Positions 6,648-9,820 of a DNA stretch of 9,820 bases are shown in pieces (position 1 is the stretch's first letter; each line of letters starts with the position of its first letter). This stretch comes from JBBCJM01 sp037190175 (lineage in GTDB: Bacteria > Pseudomonadota > Alphaproteobacteria > Rhodobacterales > Rhodobacteraceae). The stretch spans positions 1 to 9,820 of the forward strand of contig JBBCJM010000087.1 of assembly GCA_037190175.1 (NCBI GenBank), written 5' to 3'. The notes beneath the pieces are model-generated. The model did not search any database, was not told the origin of the DNA, and was given only the letters and a program-made list of their open reading frames with translations. Position numbers and translations under genes: made by a program.

Positions 6648-7804
6648 CAGCGGCGTTCCCCGTTGCCCAGGGGCGTGGCCGGCACCCCCGCCGGCACCCG
6701 GCCATAGGCCTGCGGCAGGCTGACCGTGCGCAAGTGCGGCAGTACCTTGGAGCCGAAGTGGTCGCATTCGTCCAGATGCGGATAGCCCGACAGGATGAAG
6801 GCGCGGATGCCCATGCGGCGATAGTCCTCCAGCTGGGTGAGGATCTGGTCGGTCGATCCCACCAGCGCCGCGCCGCAGCCCGACCGCGCCCTTCCGATCC
6901 CGGTCCACAGATGCGGCTCGACATAGCCGTACTGGTCCGCCAGTTCCCGCTGCCGGGCCTGATGCGAGACGCCCAGCGAGCCCGCGTCATGCGCCCGGCC
7001 GCGGATCAGCCTGCCGTATTCGTCGTCGAGCCGGGAAACCAGATGCTCGGCGTATTCCCGCGCCTCGGCCTCGGTGTCCCGCACGATCATGTGCACCCGC
7101 AGCCCATAGTCCAGCACCCGCCCATGCGCCGCGGCCCGCGCGTGCACCGCCTGCATCCGCCGGATCAGCATGTCCTTCGTTTCCGGCCACATCAGGTAGA
7201 CGTCGCATTGCGCCCCGCAGAGCTCCAGCGCGTCGGGGGAATAACCGCCGAAGTAGAGCAGCGGGCCGCCGTTCTGCTGGTACGGTTTCGCCGGCGCCGT
7301 GGTCAGGCCGCGGAACTGGTAGACCGCGCCCTCGTGGTTCACCTCGTCCTGCGTCCAGCACTGCCGCAGGATCTGCACCACCTCGTGGCTGCGGCGATAG
7401 CGGAAGGCGCTGTCGGCCGTCTCGCCCGGGAAGTCGGAGGAGATGACGTTCAGCGTCAGCCGCCCCTCCAGCATGTGGTCCAGAGTGGCCACCGTGCGGG
7501 CCAGCATCATCGGATGCAGCTCGCCGCAGCGGATGGCGGCGAGGAAGGCGATCCGGTCGGTGATCTGGCCGGCGGCGGCCACGAAGGTCAGCGTGTCCTG
7601 CCCCACCTGATAGCTGGACGGGCAGAGGATGTTGCGGAACCCGTGCGCCTCGGCCCGCTTCACGATCTGCGCGCAATGCGCCCAGGAGGAGCGCAGGTTG
7701 CCGTCCGGCACCCCCAGGTATTCGTAGTCGTCCGAGCAGAGGGCGGCGAACCAGCTGACCTCGGCGCCGTCGAGGTCGGGCGAGGTGATGGGCACGACAG
7801 TCAT
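6647..7804 (-). CDS. SsuD-like FMNH2-dependent monooxygenase; candidate sulfoquinovose/alkanesulfonate desulfonase
   Basis: The 385-residue protein is a bacterial-luciferase-like TIM barrel aligning well with E. coli alkanesulfonate monooxygenase SsuD. Residues used by SsuD for sulfonate and flavin chemistry appear at a constant offset of ten: W206, R236 and H238 (YGLRVHMIVRD), R307 (GRARSGCGAALVG), Y341 and H343 (LSGYPHLDE). The SsuD active-site C54 is not kept; the matching loop reads PSSYQVGQD. The family motif PLLYFGGYSPDALEL is at 181-195. It would cleave a C-S bond of a sulfonate with O2 and FMNH2, releasing sulfite and an aldehyde. The ATG at 7804 has a perfect AGGAGG six bases upstream. 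It is first in the operon. The substrate is inferred from neighbours: reductase, aldo/keto reductase, anion exporter and sugar-type genes opposite, together resembling sulfo-SMO loci (SmoC role). Confidence 0.9.
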   Translation of the reverse strand: MTVVPITSPDLDGAEVSWFAALCSDDYEYLGVPDGNLRSSWAHCAQIVKRAEAHGFRNILCPSSYQVGQDTLTFVAAAGQITDRIAFLAAIRCGELHPMMLARTVATLDHMLEGRLTLNVISSDFPGETADSAFRYRRSHEVVQILRQCWTQDEVNHEGAVYQFRGLTTAPAKPYQQNGGPLLYFGGYSPDALELCGAQCDVYLMWPETKDMLIRRMQAVHARAAAHGRVLDYGLRVHMIVRDTEAEAREYAEHLVSRLDDEYGRLIRGRAHDAGSLGVSHQARQRELADQYGYVEPHLWTGIGRARSGCGAALVGSTDQILTQLEDYRRMGIRAFILSGYPHLDECDHFGSKVLPHLRTVSLPQAYGRVPAGVPATPLGNGERR

Positions 7805-7889
7805 CCGAATCCTCCTCGGGTCAGCGCCGGGCTTGCGTAGCACCGGGTTTCGTGTAGATCAATGATATATCAATCTGGGACCCGATTCC
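7805..7889. promoter_or_regulatory. divergent regulatory region with candidate GntR operator
   Basis: This 85-bp gap separates the monooxygenase operon from the regulator gene. It holds a markedly AT-rich patch at 7856-7874 with the perfect ten-base palindrome TGATATATCA (7863-7872), flanked by direct repeats ATCAAT at 7858-7863 and 7869-7874, eleven bases apart (one helical turn). HutC-type GntR regulators bind palindromes of similar size. An imperfect repeat beginning CCGGG (7827 and 7843) precedes it. No convincing -35/-10 pair was found for either direction. The regulator encoded at 7890 is the likely binder and would control both transcripts. Confidence 0.5.
7811..7816 (-). promoter_or_regulatory. 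ribosome-binding site deciding the monooxygenase start
   Basis: A perfect AGGAGG on the minus strand lies six bases before the ATG at 7804. It settles the start against the longer in-frame option at 7843. Confidence 0.85.
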
Positions 7890-8615
7890 ATGGAACCCGC
7901 CCGGCGCAGCCATCCCGGCGCCCTGCCGATCTACCAGCAGATCAGCGAGGCGCTGATCCGCGACATCGCGGCCGGCCGGCTGACCGACGGCGCGCGGCTG
8001 CCGCCCGAGCGGCAGATGGCCGCCGAGCTGGGGGTGGCGGTCGGCACCCTGCGGCAGGCGCTGAACGACCTGACCGAGAAGGGGCTGCTGGCCCGCGTGC
8101 AGGGTTCGGGCAACTACATCCGCGCCGCGGGGCAGGGCGAGGCCAATGCCGAATCCGTCTATGCCTTCTTCCGGCTGGAACTGGCGGAGGGCGGCGGGCT
8201 GCCCACCGCCACGGTGCTGTCGGTCGACCGGGTGGCCAAGGACCCCGCGCTGCCGGCCTTCGGCCAGGCCCCCGAGGGCCACCGCATCCGCCGGCTACGC
8301 TTCCTGTCGGGCGTGCCGGCGGCGGTGGAGGAGATCTGGCTCGACGGCGCCTATGCGCACCGGCTGTCGCCCGAGGTGCTGTCGGAATCGCTCTACCTGA
8401 CCTATCGCCGGCTGGGGCTCGCCATCCGGCGGGTGGAGGACCGGGTGGGGCAGGGGCCCTTGCCCGGCTGGGCGCCCGCGGCCTTCCCCCATCCGCCGGG
8501 CACCCCCTTGCCCCAGGTCACCCGCATCGCCTGGGCCGAGGACGGCGCCCGGGCGGAAGTGTCGCGCACCTGGTACGACCCCGCGCGCGTCGCCTATGTC
8601 GCGCGGATCCGCTGA
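7890..8615 (+). CDS. GntR-family (HutC-type) transcriptional regulator with UTRA-like domain
   Basis: The 241-residue protein has an N-terminal winged helix-turn-helix (about 13-77). It includes PIYQQISEALIRDIAAGRL, RLPPERQMAAELGVAVGTLR with the recognition helix around 49-60, and the wing LLARVQGSGNYI. The C-terminal part (about 100-240) looks like a UTRA ligand-binding domain, with FLSGVPAAVEEIWLDGAY (138-155) and the closing EVSRTWYDPARVAYVARI. UTRA regulators usually sense sugars, sugar phosphates or similar small molecules and repress until ligand binds. The start at 7890 has only a weak GGGA upstream, so translation may be low. The gene is divergent from the monooxygenase operon and 20 bp upstream of the Gfo/Idh gene on the same strand. 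Local regulation of both units is therefore likely; the ligand may be the pathway substrate. Confidence 0.92.
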   Translation: MEPARRSHPGALPIYQQISEALIRDIAAGRLTDGARLPPERQMAAELGVAVGTLRQALNDLTEKGLLARVQGSGNYIRAAGQGEANAESVYAFFRLELAEGGGLPTATVLSVDRVAKDPALPAFGQAPEGHRIRRLRFLSGVPAAVEEIWLDGAYAHRLSPEVLSESLYLTYRRLGLAIRRVEDRVGQGPLPGWAPAAFPHPPGTPLPQVTRIAWAEDGARAEVSRTWYDPARVAYVARIR

Positions 8616-8635
8616 CCGCTTCTGCCGAAAGGACC

Positions 8636-9754
8636 ATGGATTTGAGCGACGTGCGCTACGGGATCATCGGCTGCGGCATGATGGGGCAGGAGCATCTGCG
8701 GAACATCGCCCTGGTCGAGGGCGCCTCGGTCGCCGCGATCTACGAGCCCGATCCGGGGATGGCCCTTGCGGCCCAGGGTCTGGCGCCGGGGGCGCGGATG
8801 GCGGGCTCGGTGGCCGAGGTGCTGGCGGACCGGGAGGTCAACTGCCTGCTGATCGCCTCGCCCAACCACCTGCACCTGGGGCAGCTGGAGGAGATCGCGG
8901 CGGCCCGGCCGCTGCCGATGCTGGTGGAAAAGCCGCTCTTCACCGACCCGGCCGCCGCCCCACGGCTGGCCCGGCTGCAACAGGACTACCCCGCGCCGCT
9001 CTGGGTGGCGATGGAATACCGCTACATGCCCCCGGTGGCGCATCTGCTGGCCGAGGCGCAGGCGGCGACCGGCGGGGTCAGGATGCTGACCATCCGCGAG
9101 CACCGCTTCCCCTTCCTGCACAAGGTGGGCGACTGGAACCGCTTCAACGCCCAGACCGGCGGCACCCTGGTCGAGAAATGCTGCCATTTCTTCGACCTGA
9201 TGCGGCTGGTGGCGGGCTGCGACCCGGTGCGGGTGATGGCCTCGGGCGGGCAGGCGGTGAACCACAGGGACGAAAGGGTGGCGGGCCGCACCCCCGACAT
9301 CTGGGACCACGCCTATGCGATCGTGGAGTTCGAAAGCGGCCTGCGCGCGATGCTGGAGCTCTGCATGTTCGCCGAGGGCTCGCGGTACCAGGAGGAGATC
9401 TCGGCGGTGGGGCCCGCGGGCAAGATCGAATGCCTGGTCCCCGGCCCGGGCCGGTTCTGGCCCGCGCATCTGGGCGCGCCCCCGGTGCCGCAGGTCATCG
9501 TGTCCCCCCGAGACCCGAAGGGCCCCCGGCTGTGGGAGGCCCCGGTCGACCCGGCGATCCTGGCGGCAGGGGACCACAACGGCTCGACCTTCTACCAGCA
9601 CCAGGGCTTCGCCCGGGCGGTGCGCGGGCAGCAGGCGCCAGAGGTCACGCTGGCCGACGGCTGGTGGGCCTGCGCCATGGGCATGGCGGCGCAAAGGGCG
9701 GCGGCCGAGCGCCGGGTGGTGGACCTGCGGCAGGAAGGGCTGGCGCCGGCCTGA
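8636..9754 (+). CDS. Gfo/Idh/MocA-family NAD(P)-dependent protein; candidate NAD+-dependent sulfoquinovosidase or sugar dehydrogenase
   Basis: The 372-residue protein has an N-terminal dinucleotide fold (GIIGCGMMG, 9-17; acidic E37 after the second strand; ASPNHLH, 74-80; the family EKP motif at 98-100). The C-terminal substrate domain has REHRFPFLHKVGDWNRF (154-170) and GGTLVEKCCHFFDLMR (175-190) with candidate catalytic H184. Members oxidise sugars or act as NAD+-cofactor glycosidases. A family of NAD+-dependent sulfoquinovosidases (GH188) belongs to this fold and often replaces the classical GH31 enzyme in sulfosugar clusters, so this protein is a reasonable candidate. A plain sugar dehydrogenase remains possible. 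The ATG at 8636 has AAAGGA only two bases upstream; the TTG at 8642 would be better spaced. No signal peptide is present, so it acts in the cytoplasm. It ends the plus-strand unit. Confidence 0.88.
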   Translation: MDLSDVRYGIIGCGMMGQEHLRNIALVEGASVAAIYEPDPGMALAAQGLAPGARMAGSVAEVLADREVNCLLIASPNHLHLGQLEEIAAARPLPMLVEKPLFTDPAAAPRLARLQQDYPAPLWVAMEYRYMPPVAHLLAEAQAATGGVRMLTIREHRFPFLHKVGDWNRFNAQTGGTLVEKCCHFFDLMRLVAGCDPVRVMASGGQAVNHRDERVAGRTPDIWDHAYAIVEFESGLRAMLELCMFAEGSRYQEEISAVGPAGKIECLVPGPGRFWPAHLGAPPVPQVIVSPRDPKGPRLWEAPVDPAILAAGDHNGSTFYQHQGFARAVRGQQAPEVTLADGWWACAMGMAAQRAAAERRVVDLRQEGLAPA

Positions 9755-9781
9755 CGGGACGGGCCTGGGCCGGCTGCTGCT

Positions 9782-9817
9782 CCCCCTCCTGCTTTCTTTG
9801 GTGTCTTAAATATCCCG
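9782..9817 (+). repeat. gene-end repeat, copy 2
   Basis: This is the second copy of the 36-base element, 27 bases after the Gfo/Idh stop codon. Its first 21 bases and last ten are identical to copy 1, at the same spacing. The five-base core is GTCTT here and ACTCC in copy 1. The window ends three bases later, so any GC-rich hairpin following it as in copy 1 cannot be seen. Confidence 0.8.
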
Positions 9818-9820
9818 GGG

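Noticed and set aside
6648..6908. N-terminal extension of the aldo/keto reductase.
   Set aside because: It overlaps the conserved end of the monooxygenase in another frame; the TGATG overlap and family length support the start at 6647.
7862..8635. Continuous open frame upstream of the Gfo/Idh gene, suggesting a fusion protein.
   Set aside because: It is the shifted frame of the GntR gene; the GntR frame encodes a complete winged helix and UTRA-like domain, and the Gfo/Idh fold starts at 8636.

Overview
The window looks like chromosomal DNA of a high-GC alphaproteobacterium, most likely of the Rhodobacteraceae (Rhodobacter/Paracoccus-like). The signs are a single-cysteine DksA, a HemB with Asp/Ala in place of the zinc cysteines, a small membrane protein of a family usually annotated in Rhodobacteraceae as 'component of SufBCD complex', and gene-end C-rich/TTTCTTTGG repeats with GC-rich hairpins. 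No RNA genes, CRISPR arrays or insertion sequences are visible.

Left part (1-4140), mostly housekeeping. A truncated FAD-dependent monooxygenase (minus, cut by the window edge) lies downstream of dksA (minus). Divergent from dksA is a MoxR-type AAA+ ATPase without its usual von Willebrand partner. It converges, across a nested inverted repeat, on the small membrane protein. That gene is divergent from hemB (porphobilinogen synthase). After hemB, behind a candidate promoter, comes a SYLF-domain lipoprotein gene that ends in hairpins and the first copy of a 36-bp gene-end repeat.

Right part (4236-9754), an accessory catabolic locus. Four tightly packed minus-strand genes run from 7804 down to 4236: an SsuD-like FMNH2-dependent monooxygenase, a YdhF-like aldo/keto reductase, a small flavin reductase, and a YeiH/PSE-family membrane protein (putative sulfate/sulfite exporter). 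Divergent from them across an 85-bp, locally AT-rich region are a GntR/HutC-type regulator with a UTRA-like domain and a Gfo/Idh/MocA-family NAD(P)-dependent protein, 20 bp apart. The second copy of the gene-end repeat follows and the window ends.

Together the accessory genes match the parts list of an oxidative sulfosugar (sulfoquinovose) desulfonation pathway, the sulfo-SMO type. The monooxygenase would release sulfite and leave 6-oxo-glucose, the flavin reductase would supply FMNH2, the aldo/keto reductase would make glucose, and the membrane protein would export the sulfur anion. The Gfo/Idh protein would be a candidate NAD+-dependent sulfoquinovosidase in place of the classical GH31 enzyme. 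This reading is inferred from family membership and gene order. The monooxygenase keeps the SsuD-type sulfonate/flavin residues, but the substrate is not proven by the sequence. No ABC importer or GH31 gene is inside the window.
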